Shown: positions 9,655 to 21,448, counted from the stretch's first letter. The stretch: DNA of 64,000 nucleotides from Clavaria fumosa (GCA_951802425.1 OX637804.1:2170001-2234000); one strand, 5' to 3'. Notes: a model not told the origin generated them from the letters alone. Translations and numbers: made by a program.

Positions 9655-11706
9655 TTGAAGTCTGCACTACCGGAGGACCGTGCTGCCCCAGCCAGTGCAT
9701 GTTACAAGTTCCACCTTGGCACATCTGCCATTTCCCCTTTGTCCGACTCCCTGTACATAACTCTGTCTGCTCCGAATATAGATCATTCTCTGTATTTCCA
9801 GACCCTGGTTGATTCTGGGTTGTCGCATTGTTTCGTAAGTCCCAAGTTCGTCAAGAAACACAAACTCCAGACAACTCCGATTCCCCCCATGTCACTCTGC
9901 CTCTTCGATGGCTCCTCTATGGACATCGTCAAATCCACACTCACTCTCCCCATCCAATTCCCTACTGGAGAACTTTTCGATATCAAATTCCTGGTAGCCC
10001 GAATGGATCCTGCCTGCTCCACTGTCCTCAGATATAACTGGCTCACCTGCTACAACCCGTTGGTTGACTGGGTTAGAGGCAGTATCAAATTCTGGACACT
10101 GAAGTATTCCCGAACACCAAGTCCAACCTCCAACACCCAAACCCCGACTCCAAAAGTGGGAACTACTGTCCTCACTCCCCCTCCAAAATCACCACCATGG
10201 CACCCAGAGATTCGTTTTGTCAACGTGGTTGAATTTTCCAAGATCTCTGAGTCAAAGGGATCCCGGACTTTCATGCTGCACCACTTTGGTGATGAAACAT
10301 CCATCCGCTCTGTCATGACCGAACTGGTGGACCTGTCCTCCGTCCCGGAGGAATATCACGACTTTGCTGATGTGTTCAGCAAGATGAAAGCGGACACCCT
10401 AGCTCCGCATCGACCGTACGACCTCCGGATTAATCTGGAAGAAGGTAAAACTCCGCCCCATGGGCTGATATATTCCCTCTCCCAGATGGAGCTCCGTACA
10501 CTGCGGGATTTCCTTGATGAACATTTCTGCATCGAATTTATCCACCTGACTAGCTCTTCCCATGGAGCTCCTGTTTTATTCGTCCAGAAAAAGGATGGAA
10601 GTCTCCAGCTATGCATGGACTTCCGAGCCCTTAACCGGATCACCTGGAAAGACCGATATCCGATCCCCCTGACCTGCGATCTGCTGGACATAGCCGGAAG
10701 TGCCAAGGTTTACACCAAAATTGATCTCCGGCATGCCTACCATCTGGTGCAGATTGCGGAAGGCGATGAATGGAAAACTGCCTTCTGGACCCGGTATGGT
10801 TCGTTCGAATGGTGCGTTATGCCCTTCGGACTTACTAACGCCCCTGCAGCATTCCAACACTTCATAAATGATGTGTTTTCCGACCTCCTGGACAAGTTCA
10901 TGATCGTCTATCTGGACGACATCCTGGTATACTCCGACAACCTGGAATTGCATGTACAGCATGTCTGAGAAGTATTCTGGCACCTACACACCAACGGACT
11001 TTTCGCTCACACAGGAAAATGCTTCTTCCATACCAAACAAGTTGAGTACCTAGGTTTCCTGCTCTCTCCGGAAGGACTCGTGATGGACCCGGCAAAAGTG
11101 AAAGCCATTACAGAATGGCTGTAGCCCCAGAAAGTGAAGGACATCCAGTCCTTCCTCAGATTTGCCAACTTCTACTGGAGATTCGTCTTCCGGTACTCCG
11201 ACATCGTCGTCCCTCTAACTTGACTCACACGGAAGTCCTCCATCTGGAACTTCAACCCTGACTGCCAGGAAGCCTTCGAGACCCTCAAGACAGCTTTTAC
11301 CTTGGCCCCGATACTGGCGAACTTTGTTCCCGATGTCCCCATAATTGTGGAAACAGACACTTCGGACTACACAGTTGCCACAATACTCTCTGTGGAATTG
11401 CCACCCGGAGAAATTCATCCGGTCGCTTTTCACTCCCGGACACTCCACGACACAGAGTTGAACTATGACACCCACGACGAGGAACTCCTGGCCATATTCG
11501 AGGCATTTGGTGAGTGGCATCACTACCTTGAAGGTTCTGCTATTCCAGTCCATGTTATCACGGACCATAAAAACCTGGAATACTTTGGAACTACCCGGAC
11601 TTTGTCTCAGAGACAAGCCCAGTGGTCGGAATTCCTCTCCGGCTTCAACATGGTTATCCGATTCCACCCCAGAAAACTAGGAACAAAACCCGACACCCTT
11701 ACCTGA
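9655..11706 (+). pseudogene. Element B protease, reverse transcriptase and RNase H
   Basis: The protease motif LVDSGLSHCFV is near 9807-9840. The reverse transcriptase follows with LCMDFRALNRITWKDRYPIP, KIDLRHAYHLVQIAEGDEWK, MPFGLTNAPAAFQHF and the catalytic YLDD at about 10909-10920. The frame is broken by TGA at 10966, TAG near 11122 and TGA near 11220, then resumes with RNase H (ETDTSDYTVATILSVELPPG, ELLAIFEAFGEWHHYLEG, ITDHKNLEYF) to a stop at 11704. All core motifs remain recognisable. Confidence 0.88.
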
Positions 11707-11719
11707 TGATGAGACATTT

Positions 11720-13326
11720 ACCCCAAAGAGGGAGATAGTGGCTATGCCAGCATAAATCCACAAAACCTCTGACCGATTTTCACCTCTGAACAGCTGGCCA
11801 CCTCCCTCCAAGCAACTTCCCTCGAAGGACTCATACTCCGATCTGTCCTTGTCATGGACGAGGAAAAACTCCGAACTGACATCTGGAACTTGCTCCACGA
11901 TGATCCAGTCACAAGCACACACCTGGACAAAGTTCTCTCTGGCACTGGAGATAATCCCTGGTGGACTGTAGATGCATCTGGCTTCCTGCGACTGGACGAC
12001 TGGATATACGTTCCGGACTCCAACGACCTCCAACTCCATGTCCTGCTTTACAGGCATGACCACCCAATTTCCTGACACTTCGGACAAAACAAAACCCTGG
12101 ATTTGATCCAAAGGGAGTATATGTGGCCTGGACTTCGCAGTTTTGTCTCGGAATATTGCAACTCCTGTACTAACTGCGGCAGGTCGAAGTCCTGAAGACT
12201 CTGGCCTTATGGTCTCCTCCACCAAACTCCGGTCCAGGAACTACCATGGAATTCGATTTCCATCGACTTTATCAAACACCTCCCACAATCTGACAGATTT
12301 AATTCCATCCTTGTTGTCATTGACCACTTTTCCAAGCAAGGAATCTTTACTCCAACCTACGACATGGTTACATTGACAGACCTTGCCAGACTTTTCATCC
12401 AGCACAGAGTTCCCTCACATGTAACCTCCGATCGCAGACCAGAATTTGTTTCTCACTTTTTCCACTCCCTCGGAAAAGCCCTTGACATGACTCTCCACTT
12501 CACATCCAGACATCACCCAGAAGCAGATGGTCAAACCGAACAGTTGAATCAGACACTGGAGCAGTATCTCCGGTCCTACTGCAATTATCAGCAAGATAAT
12601 TGGTCCAAGCTCCTCCTGCTCACAGAATTTGCATATCACAACGCTCCAAGCGAGATGACCAGAATTTCACTGTTCTTTGCTAATAAAGGCTACCATCCCA
12701 GCATTTCTGTCCGAGTTGACCAGGACATGACTTCCTCCTGTGCCCAGACTTATGTCACTGACCTGGAAACTCTCCACTAGGAACTCCAGCAACAAATCCT
12801 TGCCATGCAGCAACAGTACCAAAAGTCTGCTGACCAGCATCATATTCTGGCCCTGGATTTCCACATCAGAAACAAAGTTTTCATCAAGGCGGAATTCTTC
12901 CGGACCACCCGACTGTCCAAAAAGCTCAGCGAGAAAATGCTCGGACCTTATGAGATCATTGCTCAAGCCAGACGAAGCTCCTTCACCCTCCGACTCCCAG
13001 AAACACTCTGCTCCGTACATCCGGTATTCCATGTTTCAATGCTGGAATTGGCGACAGCCAACACAATTCTGAACCGGATCCAGCCCCCTCCAGAACCCGT
13101 AGTTGTCGACGGAGAACTGGAATTTGAGATCACAGAAATTTTGGATTCTAAGTATGACAACCAGAGGAAGAATTGTAAGCTACTCTACTTGGTCTGGTGG
13201 ACAGGTTATGAAGGAACCGATGAAGAAACCTCCTGGCTGCTCACTACGGAGCTTGAGCACACACTGGACCTTGTCGCAGACTTCCATTCTGCTTACCCTG
13301 ACAAACCCGGACCACTTGGAGTTTAG
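11720..13326 (+). pseudogene. Element B integrase and chromodomain
   Basis: A zinc-binding HHCC region (MWPGLRSFVSEYCNSCTNCG) is followed by core motifs SIDFIKHLPQ, VIDHFSKQ, SDRRPEFVSHFF (SDRR where SDRG is usual) and HHPEADGQTEQLNQTLEQYL with the catalytic Glu. Then GPYEIIAQA and HPVFHVSMLEL form the GPY/F module. The C-terminal chromodomain reads EFEITEILDS, LLYLVWWTGYEGTDEETSWL and ends PDKPGPLGV at 13326. Stops interrupt it near 12073, 12193 and 12778. Chromodomains direct integration to heterochromatin. Confidence 0.85.
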
Positions 13327-13412
13327 GCTTCACTCGGACTTAGTTCACACAAAGTCCAATCAACAGAAATCTGATTTGCAAAAACAAAAACAAAAAATAT
13401 ATACAGTATAAT

Positions 13413-14060
13413 TTACACCAGACCTAAGTCCGGTTCCCCCTCTGTGTCCTCCATCTCCATCTCCTGCTCCCCTCCATCTCCCACCTCCGGCTGGACATCC
13501 ATCAACGAAGATCGACAGGAGCATGTGATCTCCGGATCTCGTCGCTCCAGCACCCTCCACAGGATCCGGTTATCCTGCGTGAGCAGCTTGTTCATGTTGA
13601 GGTGCTTGACGAAATCCGGGATGAGCTGTCAGAGTTTAGTTCCGAACTCCACGGGTGCCCCGGACAAGACTCACCTGCCCCGATCGCCGCCTCCAGCCTC
13701 CTTGTCATCTTCTCCATCCCCTTCACCACTGCATTCTGGTGCATCCGGACTTCATGGCTCTTCTCCGCATTCACCCAGAGGAACCAATTTGCCAACTGGA
13801 GATCCAGCTCTGGCTTGAAGTCCTCAGCCTGGAGCTTTTTTGCCAGCCTCGCCTCCACCTCCGGCTCGCCCTCTGCCTCTGTCTCTGACCTCTGGTCCAA
13901 ATCTGACTCCACCATCACATCAGACTTCGTTCCCTGACATGTGACCCACTTCCCCTTGTCCTTGCCCTTCACCTTCCCTGGCCACATGCACCTGACCCGC
14001 TTCTCTCGGCACTCGTCACAACTCTGAGTTCTCGCCAGCCCCATCCATTTGCATTCCTGG
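13413..14060 (-). pseudogene. Gene F, 3' exon (cysteine-rich protein, frameshifted end)
   Basis: On the minus strand the exon opens ECKWMGLARTQSCDECREKR and continues VRCMWPGKVKGKDKGKW, then an acidic and helical region (EPEVEARLAKKLQAEDF, NWFLWVNAEKSHEVRMHQ). The frame stops at 13592, but a shifted frame continues PDFVKHLNMNKLLTQDNRIL to a stop at 13413, so one indel broke the end. It joins in frame to the exon at 57159-57331 (CEHCSQKKL then ECKW), separated now by the whole nested stack. The paired CX2C motifs suggest zinc binding. I know similar cysteine-rich genes only as transposon-associated proteins; the function is unknown. Confidence 0.6.
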
Positions 14061-14099
14061 CCCAGAGTTTAGCGCAATCTCTGGTGAAGATAGGAGAAC

Positions 14100-14388
14100 T
14101 GTTAGGATTGCTTATGTAAGCCATCCCAAAGTGCAGTTGTGGAGAAACTGGGGAGGGTTGTTGGAAGGTCACATGACCTGTGGCTGTGGTCAGATTACAT
14201 AATCGTAAGATCACATGACCTGAGCCTGGGCGCATCACGTGATCTGAGAGTCCGAGCATGGGAAAGTCGGCAAGTCCCAAGGCTCTCGCTATATATACTG
14301 TGTCCTTTCCATTTTTGTACTCTTTTCCCCTTATCTTAGTATTGTCATCATGACCTTACGCTTAAGTTGTGTGAGACCCAGTCTGATA
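14100..14388 (+). repeat. 5' LTR of element C (289 bp)
   Basis: It begins TGTTAGGATTGC and ends CAGTCTGATA. A TATA-like tract is at 14290-14298. The candidate RNA start ATCTTAGTATT is at 14333-14343. Confidence 0.93.
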
Positions 14389-14400
14389 TAATACTAAGAT
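14333..14400 (+). promoter_or_regulatory. Putative R start and self-priming PBS of element C
   Basis: AATACTAAGAT at 14390-14400, one base after the 5' LTR, is the exact reverse complement of ATCTTAGTATT at 14333-14343, about 43 bp downstream of the TATA tract. Such an 11-nt pairing is how Tf1-like elements prime reverse transcription from their own RNA end. No tRNA 3'-end match (TGG start) is seen. Confidence 0.65.
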
Positions 14401-14955
14401 CTGCCTGCCCACCCTAGCCCTGTGTCCTAACCCGGCTAGCCTGGACCCTTAATTTCAAACTGTGACACGTTGTCACAGCTCAGCCCCTATCATCCTCTTC
14501 TCCTTTACCCTGCCCGCGGTGTGTAACAGAACTGCGCGAAATTTTTACTGTGTGTAGATACACATGACCAGACCAGGAGGAAGTCAACTGTGACCCTCCC
14601 CAAGTGATACCGAGTGCCCAAGGCCCGGAACTTTGTTTTACAGCTACATACCAGTGAATTGTGTAGTGTACAGGGCAAGGAAAGGCCCCTACATAGTCTT
14701 TCTGTAGTTTCCTGGTCCAGTGGACAGGGCCCTTGCTCTGTGACCATTGTCAGAAGGGCACATGGGCAACTCATTAGGAGTTGTGGAGCGACCACCTGGG
14801 ACACCATTCAGGCCCCATGTTAACAAAAGTTTCATAGAATAAGAGTTCTATAGGTACATAAGTACACAGAAGAGCAGCCTAAGAGGACAGGACTGTTAAG
14901 AGATTGAAGAAATCCTGAGTACCAAAGGCCCAGAATTTTATTTTACAGTGCTACA
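14401..14955 (+). other. Element C leader, no gene
   Basis: Untranslated leader between PBS and gag. It is matched in inverted orientation by element A at 27670-28228. The original gag ATG region present in A is deleted here. Confidence 0.6.
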
Positions 14956-15649
14956 GAGTGCTGGACCTAGCTGTTGCCCCCTTTGATGGGCAGAAAAAGA
15001 ACTTCTGTACGTTCCTCTGATCCCTTCACCTCCTGTTTATGGTGAACCTGACTGTCTATGCTGTGGACCTGGTGAAGGTCCTTTTTGCTCTGAGCAAAAT
15101 TACTGGAGAAGGATTCGCTGCAGAGTGGGCGAATATGAAGGTGGAAGAGATCCTGGGTAGTGGCAAGGCCAGAACCTGGGCAGAGTTTGTGGAGGAGATG
15201 AAGTGCGCATTCGATGACCCAAATGACCATGCGACTGCCCTTGCCAATATTGCAGGGCTGAAACAGGGTGCCATGACAGCACTGGAGTTCTTTGTGAAAT
15301 TCGAGACACTGTTCCGACAGGCAAAGTTGAGTGCAGAGAAGGACTCAGGAATCCTAGTCCATTGGCTGGAGTTGAACCTGAGTAGGAGGTTGGTGGAGAG
15401 AATCTATGGTGTCTCCCCAATGTCAGAGACATATGGAGAATGGAAGGTGCTGGCTGAGAGGCTTGATGCCCAGCAAAGACGACTGGATGGGATACTCATG
15501 GAACAGACACCGCGACCCACCGTGACCCCTGCGCGACCCACCGTGACCCTACCGTGACCTGCCATGACTGTTTTGTGACCTCTTGTGACCCCTCTGCTGT
15601 GTACTCCAGATGTGGCCATGGCCTGAGGATGGGCCCCTGCTGATGAGAG
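14956..15649 (+). pseudogene. Element C gag, first part
   Basis: It reads VAPFDGQKKNFCTFL, a stop near 15019, then DLVKVLFALSKITGEGFAAE, VEEILGSGKARTWAEFVEEM, SGILVHWLELNLSRRLVERI and YGEWKVLAERLDAQQRRLDG, matching element A gag. The initiator region is missing and the frame stops at 15555. Element D is inserted at 15650, directly before the codons for the zinc knuckle, which resume at 53131 as DERRCFRCHQTGHAVRFC. Confidence 0.85.
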
Positions 15650-15683
15650 CACCCCCTTCAGCACACCCACCCCCTATCCAAAA

Positions 15684-15845
15684 GGCCTAGCCGATTTTGA
15701 CTGATGCCCTTTTTATGGGCCCAGCCAATCGTTGGCTGAGATATAGCTTTATAGGCTTGGCCGATCAACTTGATATACCAAAATCCTGCAAGGCATACAG
15801 GGATCCCATGGTAATGATGATACCCTTTCAAAAGGGCTGGCCGAC
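15684..15845. promoter_or_regulatory. Subterminal motif cluster, candidate transposase-binding sites
   Basis: GGCCTAGCCGAT (15684), GGGCCCAGCCAAT (15717), GGCTTGGCCGAT (15754) and GGGCTGGCCGAC (15834) lie in the first 200 bp of element D. The same cluster is mirrored within the last 200 bp of the right end. Clustered subterminal repeats commonly bind transposase; that role is inferred. Confidence 0.45.
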
Positions 15846-16224
15846 ACCCATTTTAGGAACCAGTGTAGAGGGTCTGAAGCACCCTATTCAAACATTTCTC
15901 TCACTTACATGACAAATTAGATCAAAAAGCTGGGGATAAAGCATATGCACAAGATTAGGAAGCAAAGATCAGATGTGCTATTTGATAGACATGTAAATTA
16001 CAAGGTCATCTGCATCATTTGAGACTCCTTATCATCTGAGACTCCTCCATGACAACTTAACATAGTTGGGTGAGATGAAAACAAATATGCCTTCCAATAG
16101 GTCTTCAAAGGGTAGAAGCAAATGTACCAATCAAATATGCAATGGAGCCATTATAAACTAGAGTGAAATGTGGTTGTCAACTGAGTCAGGATATTCTTTG
16201 GAAAAGGATGGGCCTTAATATCCT

Positions 16225-16470
16225 TTCTGAAGAGTATTCAAATCCACTTTGAATACGTGTTCTAAAGGAGAATGTATTGTTATTGTTCAAATATTCTTGC
16301 AATGTAGAAGTTGTGCATGTGAGTCTGTTATCACACCTTGTGATTATATCATTCTGTGGCTGTGCCCGGGATCCCGGGTGTGACAGTCACACTGTGACCA
16401 ACTCTGCATAAGAGTATTCAAATCCACTTTGAATATGTGTTCTAAAGAAGAGGAGAATGTATTAGAATTG
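16225..16470. repeat. Internal repeat module with CCCGGGATCCCGGG palindrome
   Basis: A direct pair GAGTATTCAAATCCACTTTG at about 16228 and 16410 flanks GGCTGTGCCCGGGATCCCGG followed by GTGTGACAGTCACACTGTGA. Related copies are at 19125-19260, 29995-30145, weakly at 44030-44075, and in the right arm at 48590-48740 and 52310-52560. Confidence 0.7.
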
Positions 16471-16938
16471 TTCAGGATGAGCCTTTGTACATAAAAATGA
16501 TCCATTGTGGTCTAGAATTAAATTGAGGAAGTGATGCAAGGCAGTATATAATCTGATATTCCTTATAAAGAGACAAACCATTATAAAAGGACCCACATAT
16601 GTGGTTCAATGGGGCACACTCCACCTTCAACAATCCAGTGGGAATAATGAAGGAGGATATTATTATCAGATATTGCTTATAAAGGTATGAATCTTCTGAA
16701 CAACATGATGCATCTAATAACAAGACTCAAATATGCTTTCTGATAGGCACAGGTTCTTCAATGATCTAATGCAAAGCTGACTGATTCAGGAAGTGGATCA
16801 TTATCTGAAATTCCTTAGAAAGGGCCAAACTATAGGCACCACAAAAGGACAGATTGCAAAGAATTATTAGGACCTAGTGAGACATCATGCAGATTGATAT
16901 GCACTACAAATGACTGTCACCAGTGTCAAGGATGATTT

Positions 16939-19046
16939 TCAGTGCTTCACCCTTGGTCGCAGTACCTGCTTCTTGGCATCCATGGAAGCCCTCTCTCTAG
17001 CCCTGGTCCTATATTGCTTAGACCTCTCCTCCTCCTCTTCATCATGGTATACCCTTTTCCTCTTGGGCAGGCTGGGCCCTGCCTCTTTGTGGATCTGAAC
17101 TGCCATATGAGCAACAAGGCCATGAACATCTCTATGCACACCCACATCATCCCACATCCCTTGTTCTCCTGTCCAAAATTCCATTATCTGTATTGTATTT
17201 ATGCTGGACTGGAAAATTCTCACCTGGATGTTGCCTGTCATGGTCACCTTCTAACCCATTCCCCTCAATACCATCACCCCTTCACATATCCACCTGCTTG
17301 CTCAGACAGGATTCTTCTGCATCACTATCAGGGGGAACAGAAGCCTCAACCCTATCATCATTATCCCCATCATAGATGCACCCTGAATCACTGTCTGACT
17401 CATCTGAGCCAATGTCCTCACTATGTGCATTTCAAATGTGCAATGATGATGATGATGATGATGATAATGATGATATGAGAACACTCACTCAGTACTGATA
17501 TGGACAGGCTGGACCTCTCGTTCTTTCCCCTTCTTGAGGGAGAGCCTCTTCACCTCTTTGTCAGATGATAATGATGGCTCTTGTTCAGGTTGCTGGTGAT
17601 AGTTGACTAGATGCCTTGATGGCTTCCCTCTCTGGTGCTGTGGGAGAACATATTGAAACCGTAATATTTTCTGGCCCAAAGTCTGTTGGTGATGCAGGAA
17701 ATCACAGAGCCTTCTGACATCGACATATTGCATTTTTGAAGGCTTGCGAATTTGCATTCCCTCTGGAAGGTATTCATGAGGAATAAACTTGTGTGGAGCA
17801 TCAGCTATCAGTTGCCAAGGGACAGCAACCTTCTTGTTTTTTGTTGTATTGCCTACATGTTGGAAGTAACTTGTCAGATTTGGACTATTGAGTAAAACAG
17901 ACTCACGATAAGTGATAGTAAAAAATGACCACAAAATTTCTTTGAGTTGTGTGAGTGGTAGGTTGAGTTCCAAAGGAAGAATGGGCCATCCCTCATGATC
18001 TGTTAGCAAATCCCATGGCACACTAATATCTCTTCCTTTCCTTGATAGCATCTCCTCTTCATCAACAAAAGGCTTCCTTTGTAACTCATCTGAAATCCTG
18101 TCAGTACTTCCCCAACCTTGGCTTCACATCATTTTCTCACCATTCCATGTCTCAGCCAAATATTTATCCCACTCCTCCCACACCTCACAACCAACTTTGT
18201 GAAATTGTACCTTGAACCCACTAGTCACAGGTCCAGGGGTCTGAATCCTGGAGCATGTATACAGAGAATTAATCTGATGGACCAGTGGGCATGCAATTGA
18301 GACTCACTTTGCCTTCTTTATATTCCCTTTCTCATCTTGCCAGCCAGTCAACATAAATAATTCAACACCCATCTGCTCCTTTGCAAAACAGGCAAACTTC
18401 AGGGCCTCATGCATAAATTTGCAAGAAGCCAATCTCCAAGCAACATTTCAGCCATTCTACTGGTTGAGAAAGGTAAATTAAAATACTCACTCTCTCTGCA
18501 CAGGAACTGGGACAGGCTCTCTATTCCATTTCTCCACCAACCCCATGTATTTCTGATGCTCCTCTTGTGTTAGCTCTTGACAAATCTCAGTCCTAGCACG
18601 ACGATATGAGCTGAGGAACTGGACTGATCCCCTCTCAGCATTTGACAACTCCTGGGCCCTGGCATTGATGATCCCCTTCTTGCACTGCTCCACAACACGC
18701 TGGAGGGTCCACCTCTGTCATTTGCTGAACTGAAGGCCTTGGTTGCCATCATCTTCTGAACCAGAAGACTCCTCCCCTCCACTGACAGCCCTGCGGTTAT
18801 TGTGGAGCCAATTGCGAATTTTCTACGAACAGACAAACATCAAATCAACTCAGGAGACACATAAAATGCATAGGTTACAGTGCTAAGATCGTCTGGGACA
18901 CATTTGTTGTCCTGCTCAGCTGAATCCTTGATTTTCGCTTTGATTTGCTTGACAATTTCGAGGTGGTCTTTTGAGTTTGCCTGTCTGTAGGCTACAAGAC
19001 TTTCTGTGAGTATTTTGGTATACTCTGGGGTCGTCCACCATGTCAT
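16939..19046 (-). CDS. Arm gene, left copy: unknown family carried in the TIR
   Basis: Several minus-strand exons read towards the transposon end. From ATG 19046: MTWWTTPEYTKILTESLVAY, then KIRNWLHNNRRAVSGG, CKKGIINARAQELSNAERGS, KFACFAKEQMGVELFMLTGW, TPGPVTSGFKVQFHKVGCEV, then the long frame 18051-17485 (DISVPWDLLTDHEGWPILPL and onward) and a tail at 17247-16939 with PKRKRV, which looks like a nuclear localisation signal. I have seen similar proteins beside basidiomycete transposons, but know no function. A stop (SK*QRW, near 18720) interrupts it in both arms, unless a splice avoids it. Exon joins are approximate. Confidence 0.55.
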
Positions 19047-19317
19047 TTTCTTTGCTAGCCTAACTGATAAAGCAGTGGCGTTGTTGGGAAGCAAGAAGTG
19101 GTGTGTCACGTGAGAAAATAACTTGGCTCACATGAGTCACTTGTCACGCGTTGTGACTGTGACTTGCTGAGGCTGTGCCCGGGACCCCGGGTGTGGCAGT
19201 CACACTGTGACCATAACTCTCCATAACAATATGCAAAATGTCCTTTGAATATGTGAGCCTTGTGTATTTTTTTAATGTACGAAATTCCACAGCAGTCACA
19301 TCTTACAGCCAGAGTGA

Positions 19318-19592
19318 TGATGAAGGTTTGGCTAATGGTCTATCTGAAAGAGGACTAGTATGTTTAGTTTAAACTCCTATTGGTTACATGCCTGCCGGCA
19401 CAGCAGCCTCAGGGCCCTGAGGATTTTTTGTACTGCTGTATCTGGAGCTTCACATCTCTCGCGTGAACTCCAGGTATGTGCTATCCTTGTGATCTTTATT
19501 ACACTACTGAATACACTATGTCTCTTGCATGAACTCCAGTCCTCTCAATCCGAAGCCTTCTCTGCATTATATATATATGATATTGCTTCTGA
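19318..19592 (+). repeat. 5' LTR of element E
   Basis: It begins TGATGAAGGTTTGGC and ends ATTGCTTCTGA. It matches 29682-29954 with scattered substitutions. A TATATATATA tract is at 19568-19578, close to the 3' end. Confidence 0.92.
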
Positions 19593-19608
19593 GATTATGA
19601 GACCCGAT
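19593..19608 (+). promoter_or_regulatory. Putative copia-type primer binding site
   Basis: GATTATGAGACCCG follows the 5' LTR. It resembles the reverse complement of the initiator-Met tRNA anticodon arm (GGTTATGAGCCCG) with one extra base. Copia-type elements are known to prime from a half tRNA at this internal site. The gag ATG (19597) overlaps it. Confidence 0.45.
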
Positions 19609-20961
19609 GCCAATCTTCTCAACTTGTCCCCATCCAATGTCTCCAAGTTTCCCAAATCGACTGGCATGAACTATGCTTCATGGTCAGGTCATATGAAGTC
19701 TGCGCTACAATCCAAATACCTTTGGCTCGTCGTCAACGGTGACGAAGATTGTCTGCCGGAAGCAGAAGCGTCTGCTACGGAAGCTGAAAAGAGAATTGTG
19801 AGGCGGGAGAGGCTTGATTGGAAGCTTCGGGATCAGGCGGCCATGGGTAATTTGAAAGGAGCCTGTGAGAACTCACAGCTGCCTTTCATCGAGCGAGCTA
19901 GCATCATGTCTGCTAGCGAAATGTGGGGAGAGCTGAAAAGGGTTCATCAGACGAGTCTATCTAAGATAAGCATTCATTACCTTTTCGAGGACCTCTATAC
20001 CCACAAATATGTCGATGGCGCTTCTATGGACGAGCACATCGCATCTATGCTCGACATCAGTCAGCGAATATCTGGATGCAGAGAAACACTTAGCGACTTA
20101 CATCTTGCTCGAGCTATTGTTCTCTCCCTCCTGAAGACAGCCTCTTGGGAGCTCGTCAAAATCCCTCTCTTCGAGTTAGATGAACTCTCATCGCACATTG
20201 TCAGTACAAAATTACTACAAGAGGCGAATCGTCATCAGCATGACAAGACTGGCACGGACACGGCACTCTACACACACGGGAAACCGAATGCTGGCAAAGG
20301 GCGAGGAAAGCCCCAGAGGACCGACGAGTGTCACTACTGCCACAAAAAGGGCCATTGGGCCAACGTCTGCCGCAAACGTGAGGCTGATACGAAGAAGGAA
20401 GCCGGAGGATCCGCTCACCTCGCTGTTAGTGAGCTCCGTGACCTTGGAACACAAGAAGTGGGACACATATATGCAATGCGAAATGGGTCAGCGAAGATAC
20501 TTGAGGTCTTGCTCGACTGCGCCGCAACCCGCCATATGTTCTTTGATAAAACTGTTTTTTCCCAGTACTCGCAGTCAGCTTCCACAGACACAATTTCAGT
20601 TGGAAACAGAAAGCTCATACCTGTCTCTGGACGAGGTAGTGTCACTCTCAAGTGCCAGCTACCTAACGGGGTACGAACGGTCGTCCTACACGACGTTCTA
20701 CATGTCCCAGATCTCACTGCCAATCTGGTCAGTCTTGGCCAACTGGAGCGAGCTGGAGCGGTCGGCACCTTCGGCGGAGGCTGTATCAAAGTGATACTCG
20801 ATGAATGCGAGCTGCTACGAGCTCAACTCATGAGTATAAATCTTTACCGCATTATCTTGTCTACTCACCACGAGACTGGAACAGCCTATCTTGTGAAGTT
20901 GAGTGAGTCTCAGACTATGGCACCGTCGCATGGGCCACCTAAATCTAGATGCTATCCATAA
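19597..20961 (+). pseudogene. Element E gag and protease
   Basis: From MRPDANLLNLSPSNVSKFPK the frame is open for 455 codons. It includes a UBN2-like gag core (MNYASWSGHMKSALQSKYLW), a zinc knuckle CHYCHKKGHWANVC (about 20332-20373) and the protease region LEVLLDCAATRHMFFDKTVF. In the last, the catalytic D-[ST]-G is replaced by DCA, so protease activity is doubtful. The frame drifts off at 20961, where the true frame moves to the integrase start at 20903. Confidence 0.85.
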
Positions 20962-21448
20962 GCTTGCCAGCAAGGAGATGGTAAAAGGACTTAACATCTC
21001 ATTGCCACACACATACGACCATGTTTGTGAGGGATGTGCACTTGGCAAATCCCACCGTCTCCCATTCCCCAAAGCTAGCACAAGAGTGTACCCGTGAATG
21101 GGCCTCATCGTCATCGACCTAACAGGACCGATGAGCATCAGCACCTGGAGCGGAAATTCCTATGCATTAGTCGTTGTCAAAGCGAGCTCTCGTTTCGGTA
21201 CAGGCGAACTACTCACATCGAAGGACGAAACATATGGTGTATTGATCACTGTGATTGCTCGACTTGAACGACAATCAGGCGAGAAATGCCGCATAATTCG
21301 CAGCGATGGCGGCAGAGAGTTTTTAAATCAACTTACTCGAAAATTCTGTGACACAAACAGTATTGCTCACCAGACAACGATCCCCTACACTCCAGAACAG
21401 AACGGCATCGCTGAACGCACAATCACAATCTACTTCGAGATGGTCTGA
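20903..21448 (+). pseudogene. Element E integrase (partial)
   Basis: A zinc-binding GAG-pre-integrase module (LWHRRMGHLNLDAIHKLASK, CEGCALGK) is followed, after a TGA at 21095, by catalytic core motifs VIDLTGPMS, RSDGGREFLNQ and TPEQNGIAERT, the three DDE positions. It ends at 21448, where an internal deletion joins it to reverse transcriptase sequence. Confidence 0.85.

Larger units (their letters stand above)
8584..13326 (+). mobile_element. Element B: decayed Ty3/gypsy chromovirus, LTRs not identified
   Basis: Domain order is gag, zinc knuckle, protease, reverse transcriptase, RNase H, integrase, chromodomain, which is the gypsy order. At least eight in-frame stops or frameshifts are present, several of them TGA where CGA would be expected. 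No matching direct repeat was found at its ends, so it is an old copy whose termini were lost or diverged. Confidence 0.85.
15650..19309. repeat. Left terminal inverted repeat of element D (about 3.66 kb)
   Basis: It is the inverted copy of 48528-53130, near identical over most of its length (the 188-residue frame at 17485-18051 is the same in both arms). The outer 1.3 kb is non-coding and holds four GGSYNRGCCRAY-type motifs at 15684, 15717, 15754 and 15834, and a paired repeat near 16225 and 16410. The inner part encodes the arm gene. Similarity ends a few bases before the copia insertion. Confidence 0.9.

Noticed and set aside
13360..13560. LTR of element B in the sequence after its chromodomain
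   Set aside because: No matching copy upstream of its gag; the stretch is the 3' end of gene F in antisense.
17302..17484. His-rich small protein (HHYHHHHHHH)
   Set aside because: Product of an ATG/CAT microsatellite inside an arm-gene intron.
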